Positions 51,378 to 59,921 of a stretch of DNA of 64,000 nucleotides are shown one piece after another. The DNA lies in assembly GCF_000993785.3 (NCBI RefSeq), contig NZ_CP009922.3, positions 2,976,001-3,040,000 on the forward strand, written 5' to 3'. The notes beneath the pieces were generated by a model, which made no database searches, was not told where the DNA came from, and saw only the letters and a list, made by a program, of their open reading frames with translations. Within the stretch, counting starts at the first letter, position 1, and every line of letters begins with the position of its first letter. The DNA comes from Streptomyces xiamenensis. Lineage in GTDB: Bacteria > Actinomycetota > Actinomycetes > Streptomycetales > Streptomycetaceae. A program made the position numbers and the translations under genes.

Positions 51378-52105
51378 TGGGTGTTCCCCCCGCCTGGCAG
51401 GTCCTCGGCGCGGACCGTGCGCCACTCCAGCTCCTGGTAGCCGGTGGTGGTGTCGATGTTCTCCTCGCTCCAGGCGGGCGCCGGGACGCGGGTGGTGGCC
51501 GAGCGCAGCTGGATGCGTTCCACGGTGTCGAGGTCGTAGCCGAGGTTCTCGCTCAGCCGCAGCAGCGCGATGCGGTTGACGTACTGCTCGGACAGCTCGC
51601 CGCGCAGGCCGCGCGGGGCGCCGTCCTCGTCGTGCGAGGAGACGTAGAAGTCCCAGGCCCGGCGCAGTTCGTTCTGGGCGGTGTGGCTGGGCAGGGGCTG
51701 GTGCCGGATGTGGGCGACGTCGATGGCCGTGAGATCCATCCAGTCGGTGGTCTCGATGCTGCCGTCGGCGGGGTCGGTGAGTTCGGCGCGGACCTCGACG
51801 GCGACGTTGCGCTGGAGGGGGTTGGGAGCGAACAGCTTCCAGTTCTGTTCGAACTCCGGATAGATGTAGCCGCGGATGGCCGGTCCGTGATCCTTGGTGA
51901 TCGTGTTGGACGGGGCCACGAAGAGGAACGCGGCGAACGCGTGCCAGGCGGCGAAGACCGCGAGGCCCCCGATGCCCAGCGCGATGGTCAGCCGGGCGGG
52001 CAGCGACAGGCTGCCGAGCCGTACGGTCGCGGTGTCCCGCGGCGCCGTCCCACCCCGGGCCGGTCCTGACTGATCGGCTTGATCGTTCTGATCGGTTGGC
52101 ACCAT
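51374..52105 (-). CDS. DUF5819 single-helix membrane protein
   Basis: 243 residues. One helix (~40-65, [20 protein letters not shown]) is followed by an extracytoplasmic domain with [20 protein letters not shown], the DUF5819 core, and an Arg/Asp-rich C terminus. It precedes the HTTM gene with GTGA overlap; this pair recurs in Streptomyces and probably forms a membrane complex (inference). ATG at 52105 with GGCGGAGC. It diverges from paaA. Confidence 0.75.
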   Translation of the reverse strand: MVPTDQNDQADQSGPARGGTAPRDTATVRLGSLSLPARLTIALGIGGLAVFAAWHAFAAFLFVAPSNTITKDHGPAIRGYIYPEFEQNWKLFAPNPLQRNVAVEVRAELTDPADGSIETTDWMDLTAIDVAHIRHQPLPSHTAQNELRRAWDFYVSSHDEDGAPRGLRGELSEQYVNRIALLRLSENLGYDLDTVERIQLRSATTRVPAPAWSEENIDTTTGYQELEWRTVRAEDLPGGGNTQ

Positions 52106-52203
52106 GCTCCGCCGGCTCCCCCAGACTGCACATGCTTGACCCGAGCACGGTACTACCTGTCGTGCGCCGCCTTGACACGTTCGTGCCCTCCGTCCACCAT
52201 CAG

Positions 52204-52217
52204 ACCGAACGATCGGT
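52204..52217. promoter_or_regulatory. TetR/PaaR operator upstream of paaA
   Basis: ACCGAACGATCGGT is the exact reverse complement of the 43442-43455 palindrome. It lies 28-42 bp before the paaA ATG, well placed to cover the promoter. A second half-site-like TCGGT follows (52217-52221 region). Confidence 0.75.
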
Positions 52218-52245
52218 CGGTGAGGATCGACGGGAGGACCGCTCC

Positions 52246-53226
52246 ATGACGGACCCGCACACCCATGACCCGCACACCGCGCGACTGACGGAAGCGTTCG
52301 AGCGGACACTGGCCGCCGACGAACGGGTGGAGCCGCGCGACTGGATGCCCGACGCGTACCGCGCCACCTTGATCCGGCAGATCGCCCAGCACGCCCACTC
52401 CGAGATCATCGGCATGCAGCCCGAGGCGAACTGGATCACCCGCGCCCCCTCGCTGCGCCGCAAGGCGATCCTCATCGCCAAGGTGCAGGACGAGGCCGGG
52501 CACGGCCTCTACCTGTACGGCGCCGCCGAGACCCTCGGCGTGGCCCGCGCCGATCTCCTCGACGCGCTGCACGAGGGCCGCCAGCGCTACTCCTCGATCT
52601 TCAACTACCCCACCCTCACCTGGGCAGACGTCGGCGCGATCGGCTGGCTGGTGGACGGGGCGGCGATCACCAACCAGGTGCCGCTGTGCCGCTGCTCGTA
52701 CGGCCCGTACGCGCGCGCCATGGTGCGCGTCTGCAAGGAGGAGTCCTTCCACCAGCGGCAGGGGTACGAACTGCTGCTGGCGCTGGCGCGCGGCACGGAC
52801 GCGCAGCGCGCGATGGCCCAGGACGCGATCGACCGCTGGTGGTGGCCCTCGCTGATGATGTTCGGGCCGCCGGACGCAGAGTCCCCGCACACGCGGCAGT
52901 CGATGGCCTGGAAGATCAAACGGCACTCCAACGACGAACTGCGCCAGCGCTTCGTGGACATCTGCGTCCCGCAGGCCGAGAGCCTCGGGCTGACCCTCCC
53001 CGACCCGGCACTGCGCTGGAACGAGGAACGCGGCCACTACGACCACGGGCCCATCGACTGGGCCGAGTTCAAGGCGGTGCTGCGCGGCGCCGGGCCCTGC
53101 AACGAGCAACGCCTCGAACAGCGGCGCCGGGCGCACGCCGAGGGCGCCTGGGTGCGCGAGGCCGCCGCCGCCCACGCGGACAAACAACGCGAACGCCGGG
53201 CGGAGCAGGAGGTGGTGGCCGTATGA
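52246..53226 (+). CDS. paaA: Phenylacetyl-CoA epoxidase catalytic subunit PaaA
   Basis: 326 residues. Di-iron carboxylate ligands are visible in [20 protein letters not shown] and [16 protein letters not shown] (E-x-x-H pairs). PaaA with PaaC forms the oxygenase core that epoxidises phenylacetyl-CoA; PaaB and PaaE deliver electrons. ATG at 52246 after GGAGGACC. It is first in a tightly coupled paaABCDE operon. Confidence 0.93.
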   Translation: MTDPHTHDPHTARLTEAFERTLAADERVEPRDWMPDAYRATLIRQIAQHAHSEIIGMQPEANWITRAPSLRRKAILIAKVQDEAGHGLYLYGAAETLGVARADLLDALHEGRQRYSSIFNYPTLTWADVGAIGWLVDGAAITNQVPLCRCSYGPYARAMVRVCKEESFHQRQGYELLLALARGTDAQRAMAQDAIDRWWWPSLMMFGPPDAESPHTRQSMAWKIKRHSNDELRQRFVDICVPQAESLGLTLPDPALRWNEERGHYDHGPIDWAEFKAVLRGAGPCNEQRLEQRRRAHAEGAWVREAAAAHADKQRERRAEQEVVAV

Positions 53227-53510
53227 GCGCCGAGGACTGGCCGTTGTGGGAGGTGTTCGTCCGGGGCAGGCGCGGACTCGCGCACACCCACGCCGGAAGC
53301 CTGTACGCACCGGACGCCGAACTGGCCCTGCGCAACGCCCGCGACCTGTTCACCCGGCGCGGCGAGGGGATCTCGCTGTGGGTGGTGCCGGCGGCGGCGA
53401 TCACCGCCTCCTCCCCGGACGAACAGGACCCGTTCTTCGCCCCGGCCGCCGACAAGACCTACCGGCACCCGACCTTCTACACCATCCCGGACGGGGTGAA
53501 GCACCTGTGA
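53223..53510 (+). CDS. paaB: Phenylacetyl-CoA epoxidase subunit PaaB
   Basis: 95 residues, the usual size. [20 protein letters not shown] and a C-terminal [16 protein letters not shown] are PaaB signatures. It bridges PaaA/PaaC in the complex. ATG overlaps the paaA stop (ATGA); its stop overlaps the paaC start (GTGA). Confidence 0.92.
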   Translation: MSAEDWPLWEVFVRGRRGLAHTHAGSLYAPDAELALRNARDLFTRRGEGISLWVVPAAAITASSPDEQDPFFAPAADKTYRHPTFYTIPDGVKHL

Positions 53511-54184
53511 ATCGGGAGGAGTTGCTCGGACTCGGCGACGACGCGCTGATCCTCTCCCACCGGCTGGCCGAGTGGGCGGGCCACGCCCCGGTGCTGGAGG
53601 AGGAGGTGGCGCTGGCCAACATCGCCCTCGACCTGCTGGGGCAGGCCCGGGTGCTGCTCTCCCTGGTCGGTGACGAGGACGAACTCGCCTACCGGCGCGA
53701 CGAACGCGACTTCCGCAACGTCCAGCTGGTCGAGCGGCCCAACGGCGACTTCGCGCACACCATCGTCCGCCAGCTGTACTTCTCGGTGTGGCAGGAGCTG
53801 CGGTACGAGCAACTCGCCCCGGTGCTGCCGCTGGCGGCCAAGGCGGTGCGCGAGACCGCCTACCACCGCGACCACGCCGAACTGTGGACGGTGCGGCTCG
53901 GCGATGGCACGGCGGAGAGCCACGCGCGCACCCAGCGGGCGGTGGACGCGCTGTGGCCGTACACCAGTGAACTGTTCGACACCAACGAGGAGTTGGCCGA
54001 GCCGTGGCGGGAGCGGGTGACCGCCACCCTGAACACCGCGACCCTCACCCCGCCCGAGGGGCCGCCGCCGCGCACCGCCTGGTCGGCGGGCGGCGGGCGG
54101 CACGGCATCCACACCGAGCCGTTCGGGCGGCTGCTCGCCGAGATGCAGCACCTGCACCGCAGCCACCCCGGGGCGGTGTGGTGA
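53507..54184 (+). CDS. paaC: Phenylacetyl-CoA epoxidase structural subunit PaaC
   Basis: 225 residues. LGDDALILSHRLAEWAGHAP and EEEVALANIALDLLGQARVL are PaaC hallmarks; it has the ferritin-like fold of PaaA but not its full metal-ligand set and acts structurally. GTG start overlaps the paaB stop, and the next gene again starts at the stop (GTGA). Confidence 0.9.
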   Translation: MNREELLGLGDDALILSHRLAEWAGHAPVLEEEVALANIALDLLGQARVLLSLVGDEDELAYRRDERDFRNVQLVERPNGDFAHTIVRQLYFSVWQELRYEQLAPVLPLAAKAVRETAYHRDHAELWTVRLGDGTAESHARTQRAVDALWPYTSELFDTNEELAEPWRERVTATLNTATLTPPEGPPPRTAWSAGGGRHGIHTEPFGRLLAEMQHLHRSHPGAVW

Positions 54185-54717
54185 GCGGGGCGCAGCGGCC
54201 CACGGCGGCCGGTACGGCGCCCGGTGTGGTGAGCGAGCGCGAGCGCGAACTGTACGCGGTCGCCGGAGCCGTGCCCGACCCGGAACTGCCCGTCCTCACC
54301 CTCGCCGAACTCGGCGTACTGCGCGCCGTCCGGCTGCCCGCCCCCGGCCGCGCCGAGGTGGAACTGACCCCCACCTACACCGGCTGCCCGGCCGTGGAGA
54401 CCATGGCCGCCGACATCGGCACGGCGCTGCGCGCGGCCGGGGTCGCCGAGGTGGTGGTCCGTACCGTGCTGACCCCGCCGTGGTCCACCGCCGACATCAC
54501 CGACAGCGGGCGCCGCAAGCTGCGCGCCGCCGGGATCGCCCCGCCCCGGGGCGGTGGCGGCGCCGGAGCGGGCACACCACTCACCCTGGCCATCCACTGC
54601 CCGCGCTGCGATGCCGTGGACACCCCGCTGATCAGCCGGTTCTCCGGCACCGCGTGCATGGAGCTGCGGCGCTGCGCCCAGTGCGCCGAGCCCTTCGACC
54701 ACATGAAGGAGATCTGA
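54181..54717 (+). CDS. paaD: Phenylacetyl-CoA epoxidase subunit PaaD (Fe-S assembly type)
   Basis: 178 residues. VPDPELPVLTLAELGVLRAV and PTYTGCPAVETMAADIG are the MIP18/DUF59 fold shared with iron-sulfur assembly factors; a C-terminal zinc-like ribbon has HCPRCDAVDT and CAQCAEPFDHMK. PaaD is needed to mature the PaaE cluster or di-iron site. GTG start at 54181. Confidence 0.9.
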   Translation: MSGAQRPTAAGTAPGVVSERERELYAVAGAVPDPELPVLTLAELGVLRAVRLPAPGRAEVELTPTYTGCPAVETMAADIGTALRAAGVAEVVVRTVLTPPWSTADITDSGRRKLRAAGIAPPRGGGGAGAGTPLTLAIHCPRCDAVDTPLISRFSGTACMELRRCAQCAEPFDHMKEI

Positions 54718-54718
54718 G

Positions 54719-55801
54719 GTGGCTGCCTTTCACCCGCTGCGCATCGCCGCCCGCGAGCAGCTCACCGAGGACGCGGTGGCGCTCACCCTCGCCGTACCCG
54801 AGCCGCTGGGCGACATCTTCCGCTACGTACCCGGGCAGCATCTGACGATCCGTCATCACGACGCTTCGGGAGCTGAACTGCGCCGCACGTACTCCGTCTC
54901 GGGCCCGGTGCCCCCCGCCGACGGCCCGGTGCGCGAACTGACCATCGGCGTCCGGCACCTGCCCGGCGGCACCTTCTCCGCGCACGCCGTCAAGGACCTC
55001 GCGGTGGGCGACACCCTGCATGTTCTGCCCCCGGTGGGCGGGTTCACGCTGCGCGGCGCGGACGGCGGGAGCGGCGGGCACGCGGTCGCCATCACCGGCG
55101 GTTCGGGGATCACCCCGGTGCTGTCGATGGCCGCCACCGCCCTGGCCGGCGACCCCGGGGCCCGCTTCACGCTGCTGCGCAGCGAACGCACTGCAGCGGC
55201 CACGATGTTCCTCCAGGCGGCGGCCGAACTGAAGGACCGCCACCCCGGACGGCTGCAACTCCTCTACACCCTCACCCGCGAGGAACGGCACACCGGGCCC
55301 GCCACCGGACGCCTGGACGCCGGCCGGCTGCGCGCCCTGCTGCCCTCCGTGGTTCCGGTACGGGAGGTGACCGCCTGGTATCTGTGCGGCCCGCAGGGGC
55401 TGATCGAGGAGGCGCGTGCGGCGCTGGACGCGCTCGGGGTGGCCCGGGCCCGGGTGCACGCGGAGCTCTTCCACGCCGGTACGGAGCCCGCCGCACCGCC
55501 CCCGCCCCCGGCCACCGTGGCCGGCGGGGCGCTGCTGACCGCCACCCTGAACGGCCGCCGCGACACCTGGCCGCCCCGCCCCGCCGAAACGGTGCTGGAG
55601 ACGACGCTCCGCAACCGCCCCGACGCCCCGTACTCCTGCAAGGGCGGCGTGTGCGGCACCTGCCGCGCGCGGCTGCTCCACGGTGAGGTGCGGATGGCGC
55701 GCAACTACGCCCTGGAGGAGGAGGAACTGGCCGCCGGCTACATCCTCCCGTGCCAGTCGCACCCCGTCACCGGCACGGTCGAGGTCGACTACGACGCGTA
55801 G
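54719..55801 (+). CDS. paaE: Phenylacetyl-CoA epoxidase reductase PaaE
   Basis: 360 residues. FAD domain (RYVPGQHLTIRHHD, RRTYSVSG), NAD domain (AITGGSGITPVLSMA), and a C-terminal plant-type 2Fe-2S ferredoxin (CKGGVCGTCRARLLHG, with a fourth Cys in LPCQSHP). It passes electrons from NADPH to PaaA. GTG at 54719, 1 bp after the paaD stop. Confidence 0.93.
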   Translation: MAAFHPLRIAAREQLTEDAVALTLAVPEPLGDIFRYVPGQHLTIRHHDASGAELRRTYSVSGPVPPADGPVRELTIGVRHLPGGTFSAHAVKDLAVGDTLHVLPPVGGFTLRGADGGSGGHAVAITGGSGITPVLSMAATALAGDPGARFTLLRSERTAAATMFLQAAAELKDRHPGRLQLLYTLTREERHTGPATGRLDAGRLRALLPSVVPVREVTAWYLCGPQGLIEEARAALDALGVARARVHAELFHAGTEPAAPPPPPATVAGGALLTATLNGRRDTWPPRPAETVLETTLRNRPDAPYSCKGGVCGTCRARLLHGEVRMARNYALEEEELAAGYILPCQSHPVTGTVEVDYDA

Positions 55802-55862
55802 CCACGCCGACGCCCGGACAATTCGGCTGCGCCCGTTCCGGCCGCCTGGCAGGATCCGGGGC

Positions 55863-56759
55863 ATGCCGTTCGCCGACGCGTCCCCCGGAGTCACCCTCGC
55901 CTACGAGACCTTCGGCGACCCCGCCGATCCGCCGGTGCTGCTGGTGATGGGGTACGCCGCCCAGCTGATCGCCTGGGAGGAGGACTTCTGCCGGGCGCTC
56001 GCCGACCGGGGCCACTACGTGATCCGGTACGACAACCGCGACAGCGGCCTGTCCACGACGTTCGACGAGCACCCAGTGGACGTGGGTCGGTTCATGGCCA
56101 CCGTCGAGGCGGGGGACCTGGACGCCGCCCGCGCGATGGTCCCCTACCGGCTGCGGGACATGGCGGCGGACGGTCTGGGTCTGCTCACCGCGCTCGGCAT
56201 CGAACGCGCCCATGTGGTCGGCACGTCGATGGGCGGCATGATCGCCCAGACGATGGCCATCGAGCACCCCGAGCGGGTGCTGACGCTGACCTCGATGATG
56301 TCCTCGACGGGCGAGAGAGCCTACGGACAGTCCACCCCCGAGGCCCTCGCCGCGCTCTCCCGGCCCGCGCCGGCCGACCGCGCCGGATACATCGCGGCGG
56401 CCGAGCGCGCCCTGGTGTGGTCCTCCCGGCGCTACCCGGACCCGGCCGGCCTGCGGGACCTGGCCGCCCGTGGCTACGACCGCGCCCACCGCCCCGAGGC
56501 GGCGGGGCGTCAGCTGGGCGCCATCGTGCTGAGTGGTTCCCGCGCGGACGCCCTGCGCACCCTGCGGGTGCCGACCCTGGTCATCCACGGTCTGGACGAC
56601 ACCCTCATCGACCCGAGCGGCGGGCGGCGCACCGCCGAACTGGTCCCCGGCGCCGAACTGTTGCTCATCCCCGGCATGGGGCACGACCGGCCGCGCGAAC
56701 TGTGGCCGCTGATCACCGGCGCCATCGCCGACCACACGCGACGGGCGGAGCGTCCCTGA
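55863..56759 (+). CDS. Alpha/beta hydrolase
   Basis: 298 residues. Nucleophile elbow GTSMGGMIAQ (~121), acid in IHGLDDTLIDPSGG (~243) and His in IPGMGHDRPRELW (~272) complete the triad; DNRDSGLST in the early part is typical of this hydrolase subgroup. Substrate unknown. ATG at 55863; its stop overlaps the GNAT start (TGATG). It lies 61 bp after paaE. Confidence 0.88.
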   Translation: MPFADASPGVTLAYETFGDPADPPVLLVMGYAAQLIAWEEDFCRALADRGHYVIRYDNRDSGLSTTFDEHPVDVGRFMATVEAGDLDAARAMVPYRLRDMAADGLGLLTALGIERAHVVGTSMGGMIAQTMAIEHPERVLTLTSMMSSTGERAYGQSTPEALAALSRPAPADRAGYIAAAERALVWSSRRYPDPAGLRDLAARGYDRAHRPEAAGRQLGAIVLSGSRADALRTLRVPTLVIHGLDDTLIDPSGGRRTAELVPGAELLLIPGMGHDRPRELWPLITGAIADHTRRAERP

Positions 56760-57325
56760 TGCGCGCGACGGAACGGATGACCCTGCGGGCCTTCACCGAG
56801 AACGCGTCCGACGCGGCGCTGGTCCTCGGGCTCGACAGCGACCCCGCCGTGATGCGGTACATCAACGGCGGTCGGCCCAGGACGCCGCAGGACGTACGGG
56901 AGCGTGTCCTGCCCCGGCTGGCCCGCCGCTACCCCTGTCTGGGCGGGCGGCCCGGCTTCTGGGCGGCCGAGGACCGCGCGACGGGCGCGTTCCTGGGCTG
57001 GTTCGAGCTGCTGCCGGTTGACGGGGACAGCGCCGCCGTCCTCGAACTCGGCTACCGGCTGAACCGTTCCGTCTGGGGCCAGGGGTACGCGACCGAGGGC
57101 GCCCGCGCCCTGCTCACCGCCGCCTTCACGGATCTGGGGGCCCGGCGCGTCACCGCGAACACGATGGCGGTCAACGCCGCCTCGCGCCGGGTGATGGAGA
57201 AGGCCGGACTGCGCTTCGTCCGCGCCTACTTCGGCGACTGGCCGGAGGCCATCCCCGGCTCCGAGCACGGCGAGGTCGAGTACGCGCTGACGGCGGCACA
57301 GGCGGCCGCTACGGGAGATCGCTGA
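56759..57325 (+). CDS. GNAT N-acetyltransferase
   Basis: 188 residues. YRLNRSVWGQGYATEGARAL is the acetyl-CoA-binding motif A (RimJ/RimL-like), and MAVNAASRRVMEKAGLRFVR is motif B. Acceptor unknown (ribosomal protein or small molecule). Coupled to the hydrolase by TGATG overlap, and it overlaps the MarR-like gene tail-to-tail by 17 bp. Confidence 0.88.
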   Translation: MRATERMTLRAFTENASDAALVLGLDSDPAVMRYINGGRPRTPQDVRERVLPRLARRYPCLGGRPGFWAAEDRATGAFLGWFELLPVDGDSAAVLELGYRLNRSVWGQGYATEGARALLTAAFTDLGARRVTANTMAVNAASRRVMEKAGLRFVRAYFGDWPEAIPGSEHGEVEYALTAAQAAATGDR

Positions 57326-57764
57326 CACCGCCCAGATTGCCGGCCATCCGGCGCAGGACGTTGACGGCGGCGGCGTACTCGTCCGCCGGCACCCCCCGGT
57401 GGATCTGCTCGTGCGCCGCCCCCAACAGCGCGCGCGCCCGCAGCCGGCCCGCCTCGCCGGCCCCGGTGAGGGTGAACCCCGGGCTTTCCGTCAGCCAGCC
57501 GCGCGCCACGAGATCGTCGAAGACCGGCCCGAACTCCGTGCCCGGATCGGCGAACGGCAGCAGCTTGCGCGCCAGCGGGCCGCGCTCCCAGCCGCCCGGG
57601 TCGCCCGCGGCGTGGTTCAGCGTCCACCAGTGCGGCTGCGTCAGTCCTTCGGTGGACAGCTCGGCGCGGATCCGGCCCAGGACGGCCCGGCTCACCGCCG
57701 TGCTCCAGTAGCCGATGGGCTGGGCCGCCAGTTCTTCGGTGGGGTACTTCCTCAGATCGCTCAT
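57309..57764 (-). CDS. MarR-like winged-helix regulator
   Basis: 151 residues. YWSTAVSRAVLGRIRAEL, a helical dimer start, LTQPHWWTLNHAAGDPGGW with RGWLTESPGFTLTGAGEAGR as the wing, fit a divergent MarR. ATG at 57764 sits about 7 nt from a -10 box, implying a leaderless mRNA. The 17-bp overlap with the convergent acetyltransferase gene may produce antisense interference. Divergent partner is the truncated ABC gene fragment at 57881. Confidence 0.7.
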   Translation of the reverse strand: MSDLRKYPTEELAAQPIGYWSTAVSRAVLGRIRAELSTEGLTQPHWWTLNHAAGDPGGWERGPLARKLLPFADPGTEFGPVFDDLVARGWLTESPGFTLTGAGEAGRLRARALLGAAHEQIHRGVPADEYAAAVNVLRRMAGNLGGVSDLP

Positions 57765-57771
57765 GCAGCCG

Positions 57772-57802
57772 ACGCTAGAACCTCAACCTCACTTGAGGTC
57801 AA
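57772..57802 (-). promoter_or_regulatory. Promoter with SoxR-box-like dyad in a 19-bp spacer
   Basis: On the minus strand TTGACC (57802-57797), 19-bp spacer, TAGCGT (57777-57772), then 7 nt to the ATG at 57764. The spacer-overlapping dyad (57781-57798 on the plus strand) reads CCTCAACCTCACTTGAGG, i.e. CCTCAA-N6-TTGAGG. This matches 15 of 18 positions of the E. coli soxS SoxR box CCTCAAGTTAACTTGAGG when read on the minus strand; MerR-family activators typically need such a long spacer. Confidence 0.55.
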
Positions 57803-57880
57803 CTCCCGTCCAGCACCCGCTGGACCGGACCTCGCGCCCCACGGGTGAACGGACGCGAACCGGAAGACACAGGGGGACCC

Positions 57881-58018
57881 ATGAGTCTCGCGATCGAGAC
57901 GACAGGGCTGGTGAAGACCCGCCTCGCCCGTCACGAGGATCAGCCCGCCGTGGCTCCCGGCGGACCGGCGTACGGCGGAGCGCAGGACCTCGGCGGGGTG
58001 GTCGCGTCCGATCAGTAA
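57881..58018 (+). pseudogene. 5' remnant of an ABC transporter ATPase gene (DrrA-like)
   Basis: ATG at 57881 behind AGGGGGACC gives MSLAIETTGLVKT (13 codons), the usual beginning of daunorubicin-resistance-type ATPases, then abruptly enters unrelated sequence (RLARHEDQPAVAPGGPAYGG) that is antisense to the neighbouring regulator remnant. No Walker A follows. The open frame continues by chance to 58018. Break at 57917-57919. The MarR-like gene next door is the usual divergent partner of such transporters. Confidence 0.65.
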
Positions 58019-58033
58019 GGGATCAGTGGTCAT
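57917..58033 (-). pseudogene. 5' remnant of a LuxR/LAL-type ATPase regulator gene
   Basis: ATG at 58033 gives 39 codons, MTTDPLLIGRDHPAEVLRSA through LILVTGEAG, the start of a LAL-family regulator up to the first half of its Walker A (GEAG-x-GKT expected). It then continues as LHQPCR, the reverse strand of the ABC remnant. Leu6 is TTA, the rare codon read by bldA tRNA, common in such regulators. Truncation point 57917, sharing 3 bp with the ABC remnant. Confidence 0.65.
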
Positions 58034-58107
58034 GGTGCGCCCGACGATACGCGGTAATCGAACAAATGTTCCTTCCCTTTGGTCCGCGTGTTGTAGAGGA
58101 TGGCACG

Positions 58108-59787
58108 ATGCAGCAATCTGACTCCTCCCCCACCACACCCCGCCGGATCGCCGACGCCTACGTCGACCAGCTCGTGGAACTCAACCCGGTCGTCGGCACC
58201 CAACTGGGCGTCAACCCCGGCGCGGACGGCTTCCCCGACTACTCGCCGGAGGGCCACGCCGCCCTCGCCACCGTCGAGCGCGACACCCTCACCGCTCTGG
58301 ACGCCGCCGAACGCGCCGGCCTGGCCGAGTCGGCCGACGAGCGGCGCGCGGCCCGGCTGCTGCGGGAACGGCTGGGCGCCTCGCTCGCCCTGGAGGAGGC
58401 GGGCGAGAACCTGCGGCAGGTCAGCAACCTGTTCTCCCCGCTGCAACAGCAGCGCTCCGTCTTCCTGATGATGCCCACCACGACCGACGACGACTGGGCC
58501 GTCATCGGCCGCCGCCTGCACAACGTACCGGCGGCGCTGCGCGATTACGCCGAATCGCTGCGCGCGGGCACCGGACGTGGCCTGAACGCCGCGCCCCGCC
58601 AGGTCGAGACCGTCATCGAACAGCTAGACGCCTGGCTGGAGTCCGACTGGTACCGCACCTTCGCGGCGAGCGGCCCCGAGGCCCGGCGCGCCGAACTGGC
58701 GGCGGCGGCCGACGCCGCGACCGGCGGCCTGGCCGAACTGCGGGCCTACCTGCGCGACGACTACCTGCCCGCCGTGGCCGGCACGCCCGACGCGGTCGGC
58801 CGCGAACGCTATCTCCTCTCCGCCCGCCGCTGGACCGGCTCGGACCTGGACCTGGCGGACGCCTACGCCTACGGCTGGGAGGAGTTCCACCGCCTGGAGC
58901 GCGAGATGCGCGCGGTGGCCGCCGAGGTCCTGCCCGGGGAGTCGACCTTCGCCGCGATGCACCACCTGGAGAAGAAGGGCCAGGCGATCGACGGCCAGGA
59001 GGAGATGCGCCGGTGGCTCCAGGACCTGATGGAGCGCGCCATCGTCGATCTGGACGGTACGCACTTCGACCTCGCCGACCCGATCAAGCGCGTCGAGGCC
59101 CGCATCGCCCCGCCCGGCAGCGCCGCCGCCCCGTACTACACCCGGCCCTCCCTGGACTTCGCCCGCCCGGGCCAGACCTGGCTGCCGACGCTGGGCGCGA
59201 CCCGCTTCCCGGTGTGGAACGTCGTCTCCACCTGGTACCACGAGGGCGTCCCCGGACACCACCTCCAGCTGGCGCAGTGGGTGCTGGTGCAGGAACGGCT
59301 CTCGCGCTACCAGGTGAGCGTCGGCTCGGTCAGCGCGGCCACCGAGGGCTGGGCGCTGTACGCGGAGCGGCTGATGGACGAACTCGGCTACCTCACCGAC
59401 CCGGCGCACCGTCTTGGCTACCTCTCCGGCCAGATGCTGCGCGCGGTGCGGGTCATCATCGACATCGGCATGCACCTGGGGCTGAAGGTCCCGGCCGGTG
59501 AGAGCTACCACCCCGGCGAGGTGTGGACCCCACAGCTGGCCACCGAGTTCTTCATGACCCACACCGGCCAGGAGCCCGAGTACACGCGCTCGGAGCTGAC
59601 CCGCTACCTGGGCATGCCGGGGCAGGCCATCAGCTACAAGCTGGGCGAGCGTGCCTGGCTGGCGGGCCGGGACGCGGCCCGCGCCGCGCGGGGCGAGGCG
59701 TTCGACCTGAAGGCGTGGCACATGGCGGCCCTGTCACTCGGCTCGCTCGGCCTGGACGATCTGACGGAGGAGCTCGCCGCGCTGTGA
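58108..59787 (+). CDS. DUF885 family protein (putative metal-dependent hydrolase)
   Basis: 559 residues. HEGVPGHHLQLAQ (~377), a zinc-protease-like His-Glu motif with a second His, and later ATEGWALYAERLMDELGYL and RYLGMPGQAISYKLGE are the DUF885 signature set, a family suggested to be peptidase-like. ATG at 58108 behind AGAGGA. It is transcribed from a 74-bp region divergent from the LAL remnant and followed by a hairpin. Confidence 0.85.
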   Translation: MQQSDSSPTTPRRIADAYVDQLVELNPVVGTQLGVNPGADGFPDYSPEGHAALATVERDTLTALDAAERAGLAESADERRAARLLRERLGASLALEEAGENLRQVSNLFSPLQQQRSVFLMMPTTTDDDWAVIGRRLHNVPAALRDYAESLRAGTGRGLNAAPRQVETVIEQLDAWLESDWYRTFAASGPEARRAELAAAADAATGGLAELRAYLRDDYLPAVAGTPDAVGRERYLLSARRWTGSDLDLADAYAYGWEEFHRLEREMRAVAAEVLPGESTFAAMHHLEKKGQAIDGQEEMRRWLQDLMERAIVDLDGTHFDLADPIKRVEARIAPPGSAAAPYYTRPSLDFARPGQTWLPTLGATRFPVWNVVSTWYHEGVPGHHLQLAQWVLVQERLSRYQVSVGSVSAATEGWALYAERLMDELGYLTDPAHRLGYLSGQMLRAVRVIIDIGMHLGLKVPAGESYHPGEVWTPQLATEFFMTHTGQEPEYTRSELTRYLGMPGQAISYKLGERAWLAGRDAARAARGEAFDLKAWHMAALSLGSLGLDDLTEELAAL

Positions 59788-59794
59788 CCGCCCG

Positions 59795-59842
59795 CGTGCC
59801 CTGCCCAACGCGTCGTCTCCACGCGCGGTCGGGCAGGGCACG
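59795..59842. terminator. Terminator hairpin after the DUF885 gene
   Basis: CGTGCCCTGCCC (59795-59806) pairs with GGGCAGGGCACG (59831-59842), a perfect 12-bp stem with a 24-nt loop, starting 8 bp after the stop codon. Confidence 0.75.
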
Positions 59843-59921
59843 ACGGCCTCCGTGACGGCCCCCGCCCGCCTAGAATGGCGCGCGTCGGGGGTGGGGCACG
59901 ACGGGTGGGACGGGGTGGGGA

